Shown piece after piece: positions 8,079 through 16,173 of a DNA stretch of 46,081 nt; position 1 is the stretch's first letter, and every line of letters starts with the position of its first letter. The notes beneath the pieces were generated by a model. It saw only the letters and a program-made list of their open reading frames with translations, was not told the origin of the DNA and made no database searches. The stretch spans positions 61,414 to 107,494 of the forward strand of contig DFHY01000028.1 of NCBI GenBank assembly GCA_002371345.1. The letters run 5' to 3'. The translations under genes were made by a program, and so were the position numbers. The stretch comes from Lachnospiraceae bacterium UBA3711 (GTDB lineage Bacteria; Bacillota; Clostridia; Lachnospirales; Lachnospiraceae).

Positions 8079-8114
8079 TCCGCACGGCAAAATGCCCCTT
8101 CTCTTTTTTATTTT

Positions 8115-8140
8115 ACAGGCATATATATGCCTGTTTTTTT
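8115..8140 (+). terminator. Intrinsic terminator between RNA segment and exporter operon
   Basis: ACAGGCATAT (8115-8124) and ATATGCCTGT (8125-8134) form a perfect 20-bp palindrome followed by seven T residues (8134-8140). It would end plus-strand transcription from the 7824-7851 promoter about 90 bases before the exporter start codon. Confidence 0.8.
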
Positions 8141-8141
8141 C

Positions 8142-8170
8142 TTCATTCATTTTGCCATATATTGTATAAT
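8142..8170 (+). promoter_or_regulatory. Probable promoter of the exporter operon
   Basis: A perfect TATAAT (8165-8170) is preceded, 17 bp away, by TTCATT (8142-8147), a weak -35. It lies between the terminator and the exporter start. A ribosome site AAAGGATG at 8216-8223 serves the ATG at 8230. Confidence 0.5.
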
Positions 8171-8229
8171 GGTCTAAAACGTCAAGAGCCCTGAAGAGAG
8201 ACAGTCTGATAAGTAAAGGATGGATTATC

Positions 8230-10365
8230 ATGAAAATTCCGGTCATGGTCCAGATGCAGAATGGAGAGAACGCCGCGACCGCTCTGTGTATGATTCTCGG
8301 TTACCACAAACGGTTTGTGCCCATCAGCGAGATGCGGGACGTATGCATCAGTTCACGCAACGGCTCAAGCCCGCAGCAGATCGCTGATGCCGCCGCTGTC
8401 TACGGTCTGGACACAAGTATTGACAGCATGACTATAGATCAGCTCAGGCAGCAGAGCTTCCCTGTCATGATTCAGTGGAAAAAACGCTATTACTGCCTTA
8501 TTGAATCGATCCGCAAAGATATCGTCACGGTCGTGGATCCTGCAAAGGGCTCATATAAGATCACCCTTGAGAAGCTTACAGATCTCTTTACCGGAACGGT
8601 CATCAGCTTCCGGGAGGGTGAATCATTCCATACAGGCGGAAAGCAGGAAACCCTCTTTACACTGATAAAAGGCCGTATTACGCAGCTTCGCAGGCCGATG
8701 ATAATACTGTCCGTCTTTACGATAGCATGCATCGTCCTGAACGTCTTAATGATGAACCTGGAGAAGCATATTCTTGATAAGTACATGAGTCCGAAGGATG
8801 ACCTGATGTTTAAGGATGCCACCCCGCTCATCGCGCTGTATGCTGTCCTGATGTGCACATATACTGTTCTCAGTATTCTTAAAACACGGCATATCAATTC
8901 ATCGAGCCGCGGCATCTCCGCGGCATCCGGCATTCAGCTGTTCAAGAAGATACTGAGCCAGCCAATGCGTTTTTTTGAGCAGCTCAGCGCATATGAGATG
9001 ATCTCAAGAATAGAGAGCAATGTTACCCTCGACGGTTCTATTCTGAAGTCTGTCGTTCCGAGGGTAATTGATGCTGTCATGTCAGTCGTCTATATTATCT
9101 ATCTGTTCAGCTACAACGCTGTTATTGCCTCCGCATGTATTGCCGTTGTGTTTATTTCGCTGCTCGCGAGTTCATGGGTTCAGAGCAGGAACGCGATCGC
9201 ATCCAAGAGCATGGCCACGAACGGGAGCAACGTGAATGCTTCTCTCCTGAACGGTCTGAATATGATCGATACGATTCAGTCAACCGGTTCGGAGCGTTCT
9301 TTTTATAACATGTGGTACAGATCCCAGTACAACTTCAATTCAAGCCGCATCCTCCAGTCCCGTTATACGGCACTGTCCAATCTGATCACCATGCTCTCAC
9401 GCAGCCTTCTGCAGGCTCTGATGCTCTTTATGGGCGCTTACTTTGTCGTTCACGGGAACTTTACCCTGGGCGGCATGTCGATGTTCCAGGGAATCCTGTC
9501 AAGCATGATCACCTCCGTAAATAACTGTATCGGATCGGTTAATATACTGCAGTCCATGCGTACTAATATTGAACGTGTCAATGACATCAACAACCGTGAG
9601 TCGATAGAGAAGATCCCTCTTAAAGATGAAGATTACGAAAGCGCTGACAAGCTTGAAGGCAGCCTCACAGCCAGGAATATCTGTTACCGCTATAACCCCG
9701 GAGACCCTCTGGCGCTGGACAATGTCAGCATAGAGGTAAAGCCCGGGCAGATGATCGCGATCGTCGGTTCCACCGGCTGCGGAAAGAGCACTCTTCTGAA
9801 GGTGCTGGCGGATCTCTATGAGGCGGAATCAGGCGAGGTTCTGTACGCGGGAAAGAAACGGCAGGAGATCCCTGACGTTATCTTCCATTCATCGGTCTCA
9901 ACCGTTGACCAGGAGGCCGTCATGTTTGAAGATTCCATCTACAATAACATAAAGATGTGGGACAGCACGATCCAGAACTATGAAGTGATACTTGCCGCCA
10001 GAGACGCGCAGATTCACGGCCGGATCACCAAAGAGCGTAAGAATTACAGCGCGATTATGAAGGAAAACGGCAGGAACTTTTCGGGAGGCGAGCTTCAGCG
10101 TATCGAGCTTGCCAGGGCGCTCGCCCATGAGCCGACGCTCCTCTTTCTTGATGAGTTCACTTCCGCTCTTGACGCAATGACTGAGGACAAGGCAATCGAG
10201 GCTCTTCGCCAGAAGGGAACAACATGTGTTATAGTTGCGCACCGTCTTTCCACTATCGTTGACTGCGACCGGATATATGTCATGGATAAGGGCAAAGTCA
10301 TTCAGCAGGGAACTCACGCTGAACTCTACGCACAGGAAGGCCTCTACAGAACCCTGGTCGGGTAA
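8230..10365 (+). CDS. NHLP-type bacteriocin ABC exporter with degenerate C39 peptidase domain
   Basis: A 711-residue peptidase-like/permease/ATPase protein of the NHLM/NHLP ABC1 type. Residues 1-135 align with the C39 peptidase of such exporters (VQMQNGENAATALCMILGYH, WKKRYYCLIE, VDPAKG, LFTGTVISF). The catalytic Cys position is Asn14 and the His position is Tyr87, while Asp103 remains, so leader cleavage should be lost. Membrane helices span about 155-440. The ATPase is intact: Walker A GSTGCGKST, signature FSGGELQRIELARAL, Walker B LLFLDEFTSALD and H-loop VAHRLST. The second exporter starts 11 bp downstream. The domain may still bind a peptide leader. No precursor, modifying enzyme or HlyD-like protein is nearby, so the substrate is unknown. 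Confidence 0.88.
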   Translation: MKIPVMVQMQNGENAATALCMILGYHKRFVPISEMRDVCISSRNGSSPQQIADAAAVYGLDTSIDSMTIDQLRQQSFPVMIQWKKRYYCLIESIRKDIVTVVDPAKGSYKITLEKLTDLFTGTVISFREGESFHTGGKQETLFTLIKGRITQLRRPMIILSVFTIACIVLNVLMMNLEKHILDKYMSPKDDLMFKDATPLIALYAVLMCTYTVLSILKTRHINSSSRGISAASGIQLFKKILSQPMRFFEQLSAYEMISRIESNVTLDGSILKSVVPRVIDAVMSVVYIIYLFSYNAVIASACIAVVFISLLASSWVQSRNAIASKSMATNGSNVNASLLNGLNMIDTIQSTGSERSFYNMWYRSQYNFNSSRILQSRYTALSNLITMLSRSLLQALMLFMGAYFVVHGNFTLGGMSMFQGILSSMITSVNNCIGSVNILQSMRTNIERVNDINNRESIEKIPLKDEDYESADKLEGSLTARNICYRYNPGDPLALDNVSIEVKPGQMIAIVGSTGCGKSTLLKVLADLYEAESGEVLYAGKKRQEIPDVIFHSSVSTVDQEAVMFEDSIYNNIKMWDSTIQNYEVILAARDAQIHGRITKERKNYSAIMKENGRNFSGGELQRIELARALAHEPTLLFLDEFTSALDAMTEDKAIEALRQKGTTCVIVAHRLSTIVDCDRIYVMDKGKVIQQGTHAELYAQEGLYRTLVG

Positions 10366-10376
10366 GGGATCAGAAG

Positions 10377-12542
10377 ATGAATTTATACGGCGAGATTATT
10401 AAAAGCAGAGAAGAAAACAACATCAGACTTGAGAAGAATGCGGATGACGCGCTTCTTCAGGATCGTCATTTCCAGTTGATAGAGGACGAAGTAGACGACG
10501 CGCAGACAACGGCCCTATATATCCTCAACCGTTTTGGCATAGTCACCGACCGGCTCTACGGATTCCATTCAATCCCGACTCTTCTGGACACGATGCTGGA
10601 TCCTCTTGGGATGATGTACGACTATGCGGAAGATACCGCACAGGCATGCAGGAATGGAAATGATTTTATCATGGCATTCATTGAAGACGGAAAGTCTGTC
10701 GCGATCATGCCCACAAAGACCGGGTACAGATATTACTGTCCCAGTGATTCCTCAAAGGGCTTCGTGACAGCCGGCTTCTGCAGACGGCTTCAGAAGGGAT
10801 GCTATATCTTCCGCCGCCCTCTGATGACTAAATCTACGGTTCTGAAGACATTCATCTACAATGTCCTGGCCTCGCTGCGTCTGAGAGAGATTCTGTACCT
10901 CCTTCTGGCTTCCGGACTTACGACAATGCTTGGCCTCGTCATTCCTGCAGCCAGCAGATACATCTATAAAACCTACATACCGAAGGATCACTCCGCGAGC
11001 GGATTCATCACCGCGCTGTTCATCTATCTGTCTGTCATAATCATACGCGCACTGATTTCCATGATTAAGACTGTCCTGCTGTCTTCCGTGAAGATCCGTG
11101 TCTCTATTGAGATGCAGTCCTGTGTGATGGCGAAGATACTTCATCTTCCGTATTCATTCTTCCAGAATACATCCTCAGGGAGGATATCACGCAGAATCAA
11201 CAGCTGCGGCAGACTGTCCGATATCATCCTCGAGATTACGCTTGACGTCCTGCTGGATCTCACCTTCTCAGCCGCGTATCTGTTCCAGCTGCGTTCCTTT
11301 GCTTCAGAGCTGTTTGCTCCGGCGCTGATTCTGATTATCATCAATATCGCGTTCTCCATGCTCAGCTCGCTGCTGAACATGATTAATGAGACGCGGCTTC
11401 TTGATCTTGATATGGAATACACCGGCTTCATCTTCTCCGCCATCAAGGGTATACAGAAGATCAAAGGACTTGGCGCGGGATCTTTCATTTTCGCGAAATG
11501 GGCAGATATGTACCGGCAGAGGCTCGCGTTTACCTATAAGCAGCCATTCTTCCTCAAATACAAGGATGAAATCATGTCAGCGATCAGGATGTTCACAACG
11601 ATTTCTTTCATTTCCATCACACTGACCACTGATCTTGTAAGTACCGACTACCTTACCTTTATGTCTTCCTTTACCCTGATCATGACCGTCGTCTCAAATC
11701 TGACGGACATCATGGGGAATCTCTTTCTTACAAATCTCCTGACCAGGAATATAGCACCGATCTTCCGTGCTTCCATGGAAGAAAATGAAGCGCTCGAATA
11801 TGTACACAGCCTGACGGGCAGTGTCGAGGCAAAAGACATCCATTTCGCATATGGCGAGGATACATACGGCTGTCTGAACGGTGTATCAATCTCCGTCAAA
11901 AAAGGTGAGAAGGTAGCGATCGTCGGTGAGAGCGGGTGTGGTAAGAGCACACTGCTCAAGATACTGCTTGGGATGGAGACGCCGTCTTCAGGAAACGTCT
12001 ACTATGACGAGAAGTCGATCCATGGCCTGAACCGGAAGTCTCTTCGTAAATGTATCGGCTCCGTATTTCAGTTCAGCCGCCTGTTTCCAGGAACCATCGC
12101 TGAAAACATAGCCTTCGGCAAGGAAGAATACGCTGACGAGAACAAGCTCTGGGAGGCGGCTGACGCCGCGGTCATAGGGGACATGATACGCTCGCTTCCT
12201 CTAAAGATGAACACCGAGATCTCGGAGTCCAATTCCGGAGGCTTCTCGGGAGGCCAGAGGCAGCGTATACTTCTCGCAAGAGCTTTCCTGGGCAATCCGA
12301 GTATCCTGTTTCTTGACGAAGCGACATCCGCCCTGGATAACGTGAGCCAGAAAAAAGTCCTTGAGCACATCAGAAGCATGAGCGCGACTGTCATCATGGT
12401 AGCCCACAGGCTGTCGACCGTTGAAAACTTCGACCGGATCATCATGCTTGAAGGGGGCAGGATCGCCGAGGAAGGAACGTACTCCCAGCTTATGGAAAAG
12501 AACGGACGCTTCGCGCAGCTGGTCAGAAAGCAGCTGTTATGA
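10377..12542 (+). CDS. NHLP-type bacteriocin ABC exporter, permease/ATPase subunit (ABC2 type)
   Basis: A 721-residue ABC half-transporter that pairs with the preceding one. Residues 1-150 form a soluble N-terminal domain of the kind found in NHLM ABC2 proteins, with no peptidase motif. Six membrane helices follow, roughly between 165 and 445. The nucleotide-binding domain has Walker A VGESGCGKST, Q-loop SVFQF, signature GGFSGGQRQRILLARAF, Walker B ILFLDEATSALD and H-loop VAHRLST, all intact. AAGGGA seven bases before the ATG gives a good ribosome site. The 11-bp spacing from the first exporter implies one operon and probably a heterodimer. It ends in front of a bidirectional terminator. Confidence 0.9.
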   Translation: MNLYGEIIKSREENNIRLEKNADDALLQDRHFQLIEDEVDDAQTTALYILNRFGIVTDRLYGFHSIPTLLDTMLDPLGMMYDYAEDTAQACRNGNDFIMAFIEDGKSVAIMPTKTGYRYYCPSDSSKGFVTAGFCRRLQKGCYIFRRPLMTKSTVLKTFIYNVLASLRLREILYLLLASGLTTMLGLVIPAASRYIYKTYIPKDHSASGFITALFIYLSVIIIRALISMIKTVLLSSVKIRVSIEMQSCVMAKILHLPYSFFQNTSSGRISRRINSCGRLSDIILEITLDVLLDLTFSAAYLFQLRSFASELFAPALILIIINIAFSMLSSLLNMINETRLLDLDMEYTGFIFSAIKGIQKIKGLGAGSFIFAKWADMYRQRLAFTYKQPFFLKYKDEIMSAIRMFTTISFISITLTTDLVSTDYLTFMSSFTLIMTVVSNLTDIMGNLFLTNLLTRNIAPIFRASMEENEALEYVHSLTGSVEAKDIHFAYGEDTYGCLNGVSISVKKGEKVAIVGESGCGKSTLLKILLGMETPSSGNVYYDEKSIHGLNRKSLRKCIGSVFQFSRLFPGTIAENIAFGKEEYADENKLWEAADAAVIGDMIRSLPLKMNTEISESNSGGFSGGQRQRILLARAFLGNPSILFLDEATSALDNVSQKKVLEHIRSMSATVIMVAHRLSTVENFDRIIMLEGGRIAEEGTYSQLMEKNGRFAQLVRKQLL

Positions 12543-12547
12543 TTATA

Positions 12548-12584
12548 GCAGGCAGCAAAGCCCTCTTTGCTTTTGCCGCCTGCT
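12548..12584. terminator. Probable bidirectional terminator between convergent genes
   Basis: GCAGGC (12548-12553) pairs with GCCTGC (12578-12583), and the inner GCAAAG pairs with CTTTTGC with one bulged base. The hairpin lies just after the exporter stop at 12542 and before the convergent YunG-like gene ending at 12620. T-tracts are weak on both sides. Confidence 0.55.
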
Positions 12585-12619
12585 TCTTCGGCTTCAGCCT
12601 GTGTGTCAGACGTCTGCTG

Positions 12620-13057
12620 TCAGAATACAGACTGCAGAGCGTGCAGCCTCTTCCTCAGAAGTTCATATCTGAGTCTTTTTTCCTCTTTTGAAAAATGCAC
12701 CTCCCTAAACTGCTCGGGATTATCCACGTAATTAAGCTTCTCCCCTTTAAACTGCTCGCTGGTCATGTCAAACACGCAGCCGTCAACATCATTGTAGCAG
12801 TGATATGCGCCATCCGGCCTCGGGATGCCGAACACTCTTCCGCCGAAGATATCCTGCGCCAGAAACGCGGTCACTGAACACTGCCCCAGCGTCATATTCT
12901 CCTGAGTCCACTCACCGCGCATCCTCGGCGCACAGGTTTCGGCGCACCAGACCTGTGACAGTGCGTCGTACAGGTCACGGGGCGTCGAGATTCCCGGGTA
13001 ATCGTCACTGACGACACGGCACACGGCCCTCTCCCATCCGTAGAACTTATATTCCAT
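12620..13057 (-). CDS. YunG-like conserved protein
   Basis: A 145-residue soluble protein resembling the Bacillus YunG family, which has no established function. Conserved features are WCAETCAPRMRGEW (about 37-50), GQCSVTAFLAQDIFGG (58-73), GAYHCYNDVDG (83-93) and DMTSEQF (97-103). The order Cys, His, Asp in these blocks resembles a papain-like catalytic arrangement, which is inference. The C-terminal 35 residues are charged and helical. GGAG lies seven bases before the ATG at 13057. It follows the ABC transporter gene on the same strand after 61 bp and may be the last gene of that transcript. Confidence 0.75.
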   Translation of the reverse strand: MEYKFYGWERAVCRVVSDDYPGISTPRDLYDALSQVWCAETCAPRMRGEWTQENMTLGQCSVTAFLAQDIFGGRVFGIPRPDGAYHCYNDVDGCVFDMTSEQFKGEKLNYVDNPEQFREVHFSKEEKRLRYELLRKRLHALQSVF

Positions 13058-13118
13058 GATAATTCTCCGTTCCTCCGTCTATGGCCGGCAGCACTGCAAA
13101 GCCGGGCTGTGAATGCCT

Positions 13119-14831
13119 TCAAAGCTCCTGCGCCTCATACAGCCGCGCGTACTCTCCGCCGTCTGCCATCAGCCTGTCATGTGTCCCGAGCTCTGTTATA
13201 CGCCCGCCTTCTATCACCGCGATCCTGTCCGCGTTCCTGACCGTCGACAGTCTGTGAGCGATGACGAAGGATGTCCGGTTCCGCATAAGCTCATCAAAAC
13301 TCTTCTGGATATGTTCTTCCGTAATAGTGTCAAGCGCCGATGTAGCCTCGTCCAGAATAAGCACCGCCGGATCCTTCAGGAAGATCCTCGCGATGGACAC
13401 CCTCTGTCTCTGGCCTCCCGACAGGCGGGTGCCTCTCTCTCCGACATAGGTGTCGAAGCCATCCGGCATCTGAAGAATATCATTGTAGATCTCCGCGCGC
13501 CAGGCGGCCTCCTCCACCTCCCGGTCCGACGCCTCCGGTCTTCCGTACCGGATATTCTCGCGGATCGTATCGGCGAAGATAAACACCTCCTGCTGCACGA
13601 TCCCTATGCCGCTCCTTAGAGATCTCTTCGTCACATCCCTTATATCTGTCCCATCGATTCTTATCGATCCGGACTCGACATCGTAAAACCGCGGGATCAG
13701 CTGACAGAGCGTCGTCTTACCGCCGCCCGAAGCTCCGACCACGGCGATCATCTCGCCTCCCCGCACATGTAGGTCGATGTCATGCAGGACCTCGGGGTTG
13801 TGGACATAGGAGAAGCTGACATGGTCAATGTCGACGTCTCCGCGCTCGATGGCAAGCTCCTGCGCGCCGCTCTTCTCCTTCACAGTCGGCTTCATGGCCA
13901 TCACCTCTTCGAACCGGCGAAGTCCCGCCATACCGCTCGCGTAGGTCTCCGCGAACTGAGCCATCTTGCGGATCGGAGTGACAAATGAGCTGACGAACAA
14001 CGTAAATGTGATCAGGTCAATGTAATTCATCTGATCCTTCATAATCAGGAACCCGCCCGCCGCGATGACTACTGCCGGCATGATTCCCATGAAGAACTCC
14101 TGGGAGGCATTGAATATTCCCATAGCCCTGTAGAAGTCCTTCTTTGCTCCGCGGTACTGCGTGTTCGCGTCGGTAAACCTGGCGTTGTCCACGCTCTCAT
14201 TCGCGAACGCCTTGGAGGTCTTCATCCCCGAGAGGCTGGTCTCAATGTCCGTATTGATTCCGGCAAGCTTCTTCTTCACATTCGAAGAGGTCTTCGACAT
14301 GCTGCGGCGCTGCGTCATGGTTATCGCCAGGAAGACAGGAATCAATACTGACACGACCAGCGCCAGGCGCCACTCGATCGTAAACATGATTATCAGCGAA
14401 CCCGCAACCGTAAGCAATGATATCAGCAGATCCTCCGGGCCGTGATGCGCAAGCTCCGTCACCTCGAACAGGTCTCCGGTAAGACGGCTCATAAGGCTGC
14501 CGGTGCGCATCTGATCGTAGAATTCAAAGTCGAGCTCCTGAAGATGCCTGAACAGATCGGCTCTTATGTCTGTCTCGACCCTTATCCCGAAGGTATGCCC
14601 CCAGTAGGTCATGACATAGTAGCAGACCGATCTCAGCGCATAGCAAATCCCGACTGCGGCCATTACAGCGAAGAATGCCCTGAAAGCCTTGTCCGGAAGC
14701 AGAGTGTACATCGCGTGACGCGACACTACCGGAAATGCCAGATCAATGCCCGCCGCGAGCACAGCACAGACCATATCCAGAAGAAACAGTTTAATATGCG
14801 GCCTGAAATACCGCAGAAGAGTCTTCAGCAT
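13119..14831 (-). CDS. ABC half-transporter, multidrug/lipid exporter type
   Basis: A 570-residue permease-ATPase fusion of the MsbA/BmrA/LmrA class that would act as a dimer in the membrane. Six helices lie between about residues 13 and 290. The nucleotide-binding domain (about 335-570) has Walker A VGASGGGKTT, Q-loop GIVQQEVF, signature TRLSGGQRQRVSIARIF, Walker B VLILDEATSALD and H-loop IAHRLST. A longer frame runs upstream to 14921, but that part overlaps the dehydrogenase coding region, and the ATG at 14831 (MLKTLLRYFRPH) begins the family-typical sequence. Its start is four bases after the dehydrogenase stop, so the two are probably coupled. The substrate is unknown. It could help export the NRPS product, but the MATE gene is the closer candidate. 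Confidence 0.9.
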   Translation of the reverse strand: MLKTLLRYFRPHIKLFLLDMVCAVLAAGIDLAFPVVSRHAMYTLLPDKAFRAFFAVMAAVGICYALRSVCYYVMTYWGHTFGIRVETDIRADLFRHLQELDFEFYDQMRTGSLMSRLTGDLFEVTELAHHGPEDLLISLLTVAGSLIIMFTIEWRLALVVSVLIPVFLAITMTQRRSMSKTSSNVKKKLAGINTDIETSLSGMKTSKAFANESVDNARFTDANTQYRGAKKDFYRAMGIFNASQEFFMGIMPAVVIAAGGFLIMKDQMNYIDLITFTLFVSSFVTPIRKMAQFAETYASGMAGLRRFEEVMAMKPTVKEKSGAQELAIERGDVDIDHVSFSYVHNPEVLHDIDLHVRGGEMIAVVGASGGGKTTLCQLIPRFYDVESGSIRIDGTDIRDVTKRSLRSGIGIVQQEVFIFADTIRENIRYGRPEASDREVEEAAWRAEIYNDILQMPDGFDTYVGERGTRLSGGQRQRVSIARIFLKDPAVLILDEATSALDTITEEHIQKSFDELMRNRTSFVIAHRLSTVRNADRIAVIEGGRITELGTHDRLMADGGEYARLYEAQEL

Positions 14832-14835
14832 GGTA

Positions 14836-15873
14836 TCAGAAGCATCTCTCCTTCCTCTTTTTTCTGCACTGGTCCATATGCCCGCAGCGGTAGCACAGCT
14901 CATTGTCGCAGATACCGTCATTGTTGAAGCATGACAGTATGTTTTCTACTGTCGTGTTCGCGATATTGTGCAGAGCCTCCTGAGTGAGGAACGCCTGATG
15001 CGAGGTTACGATAACATTCGGCATGGAAATCAGAAGTGAGAGAAGATCGTCATTCAGGATATGCCCGGAGCGGTCCTCGAAGAAAATATCCGCTTCCTCC
15101 TCATACACATCAAGACACGCGGCTCCGACCTTTCTCTCCTTGAGGCCTTCCAGAAGCGCCTCGGCATCGATCAGGCCGCCCCTTGATGTATTGACGATAA
15201 CCACGCCCTTCTTCATCTTCTCAATCGAATCCTTACTGATCATATGCCTCGTATCGTCGGTCAGCGGACAGTGCAGGGAGATGATGTCGCTGCGGGTGAA
15301 GAGCTCGTCGAGCGATACATACTCTATGCCGCTGTCCTTCGCGGGAAACATATCATAGGCGATCACGTGCATCCCGAACCCGCGGCAGATATCTATGAAT
15401 ATCCTGCCTATCTTGCCTGTTCCCACCACGCCGACGGTCTTGCCGTGGAAGTCAAATCCAGTCAGCCCGTTCAGTGAGAAATTGAAATCCCTCGTGCGGT
15501 TATACGCCTTGTGAACCCTCCTTACTGATGTGAGCAGAAGGGCAATCGCGTGCTCGGCGACTGCATACGGTGAGTAAGCAGGCACATGAACAACATGAAC
15601 CTTGCCGAAAGCCGAGTGGACATCCACATTGTTGTAGCCGGCGCATCGAAGGGCGACCAGTCTGACCCCCATCTCATGCAGGTGGTCTATCACCGCCGCG
15701 TTTACCGTATCGTTGACGAACACGCAGACTGCGCTGCATCCTCTCGCAAGCTCCACGGTGTCTTCATTCAGCTTAGTCTCGAGAAAACGAAAATGAATGT
15801 CATTCTTTCCTTCAAACGGCTCGAATGAAGCCCTGTCATATTCCCTCGTATCGTAAAAAGCGACCTTAATCAT
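14836..15873 (-). CDS. D-lactate dehydrogenase-like 2-hydroxyacid dehydrogenase
   Basis: A 345-residue NAD-dependent D-2-hydroxyacid dehydrogenase, most likely reducing pyruvate to D-lactate. The nucleotide loop is VGVVGTGKIGRIF (about 148-160). The catalytic triad is visible as the Arg in NTSRGGLID, the Glu in DVYEEEADIF and the His in TSHQAFLT. The substrate-loop segment RCAGYNNVDVHSA matches the LDH subgroup (RxAGYNNVD). GGAGG six bases upstream fixes the ATG at 15873, although an in-frame extension to 15921 exists. The last 25 residues are Cys-rich (CDNELCYRCGHMDQC), with C-x4-C-x2-C-x5-C spacing. This tail is not part of the catalytic fold and could bind a metal. It lies four bases upstream of the ABC gene. 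Confidence 0.92.
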   Translation of the reverse strand: MIKVAFYDTREYDRASFEPFEGKNDIHFRFLETKLNEDTVELARGCSAVCVFVNDTVNAAVIDHLHEMGVRLVALRCAGYNNVDVHSAFGKVHVVHVPAYSPYAVAEHAIALLLTSVRRVHKAYNRTRDFNFSLNGLTGFDFHGKTVGVVGTGKIGRIFIDICRGFGMHVIAYDMFPAKDSGIEYVSLDELFTRSDIISLHCPLTDDTRHMISKDSIEKMKKGVVIVNTSRGGLIDAEALLEGLKERKVGAACLDVYEEEADIFFEDRSGHILNDDLLSLLISMPNVIVTSHQAFLTQEALHNIANTTVENILSCFNNDGICDNELCYRCGHMDQCRKKRKERCF

Positions 15874-16031
15874 GGCAAACCTCCGACTTCTCTGTACGAT
15901 ATCTGTCTCCGTCCAACCCATCTTACTCCTTTTTGTAATCGAATGCAGGCATAATTACCTCTGTAATTCCTTTATTCAACGGGATTTTTACGAATTCCAA
16001 TTTGTTCTTGTCGCTTATTTGTCTCTTAAAT

Positions 16032-16163
16032 CTACAAGCAGATTCTGTCCCTGACCCATGCAAGGATCTCTTCGGTAGAATTGAAAGGATTCTCCGTTGC
16101 TGCCCAGGACTCAACCACACTGATCAGTGTTTCATTGGTCTTCTCCTCCGCGCGCACTGCCAT
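16032..16163 (-). CDS. Possible 43-residue small protein
   Basis: A short frame opens at an ATG 10 bases after the MATE stop codon and reads MAVRAEEKTNETLISVVESW, then continues with acidic and aromatic residues to a TAG. The composition looks protein-like (alternating charged and hydrophobic residues, one Cys). However, there is no clear ribosome site, so expression would need coupling to the upstream gene. I recognise no family. The rest of the 300-bp gap between MATE and the dehydrogenase (15874-16031) shows no convincing gene. Confidence 0.3.
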   Translation of the reverse strand: MAVRAEEKTNETLISVVESWAATENPFNSTEEILAWVRDRICL

Positions 16164-16173
16164 CAGCGACGGT

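Larger units (their letters stand above)
7858..8140 (+). ncRNA. Candidate ~280-nt structured RNA with duplicated domain
   Basis: The segment is bracketed by a good promoter and an intrinsic terminator and contains two copies of a ~90-bp unit. Each copy carries the perfect hairpin GTTCTC-A-GAGAAC and a GC-rich end where GGCC/CCGG and GGCT-GAA-GCC stretches can pair. The longest open frame reads straight through the terminator hairpin and has no family signal, so I favour RNA over protein. It lies between the RT and the exporter operon. It could be an RT-associated RNA, a terminating leader of the exporter operon, or two degraded copies of a mobile repeat. Confidence 0.45.

Noticed and set aside
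6440..8140. Diversity-generating retroelement (RT with template and variable repeats)
   Set aside because: RT motif 4 lacks the SQ signature. The two ~90-bp repeats differ by mixed substitutions and indels rather than adenine-specific changes, neither lies at the 3' end of a target gene, and no Avd-like protein is present.
6440..8140. Classical retron
   Set aside because: The candidate RNA lies on the opposite strand and is divergent to the RT, not directly upstream on the same transcript. I could not identify msr/msd inverted repeats with a branching G.
7957..8169. Possible 70-residue peptide overlapping repeat copy 2
   Set aside because: It reads through a perfect intrinsic terminator hairpin and has no leader, family signal or conserved end. 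The equivalent frame in copy 1 has no start codon.
15923..16031. Frame ending ...KGITEVIMPAFDYKKE upstream of the dehydrogenase
   Set aside because: It has no start codon with a ribosome site and overlaps the other candidate frame. Protein-like composition alone is not enough.
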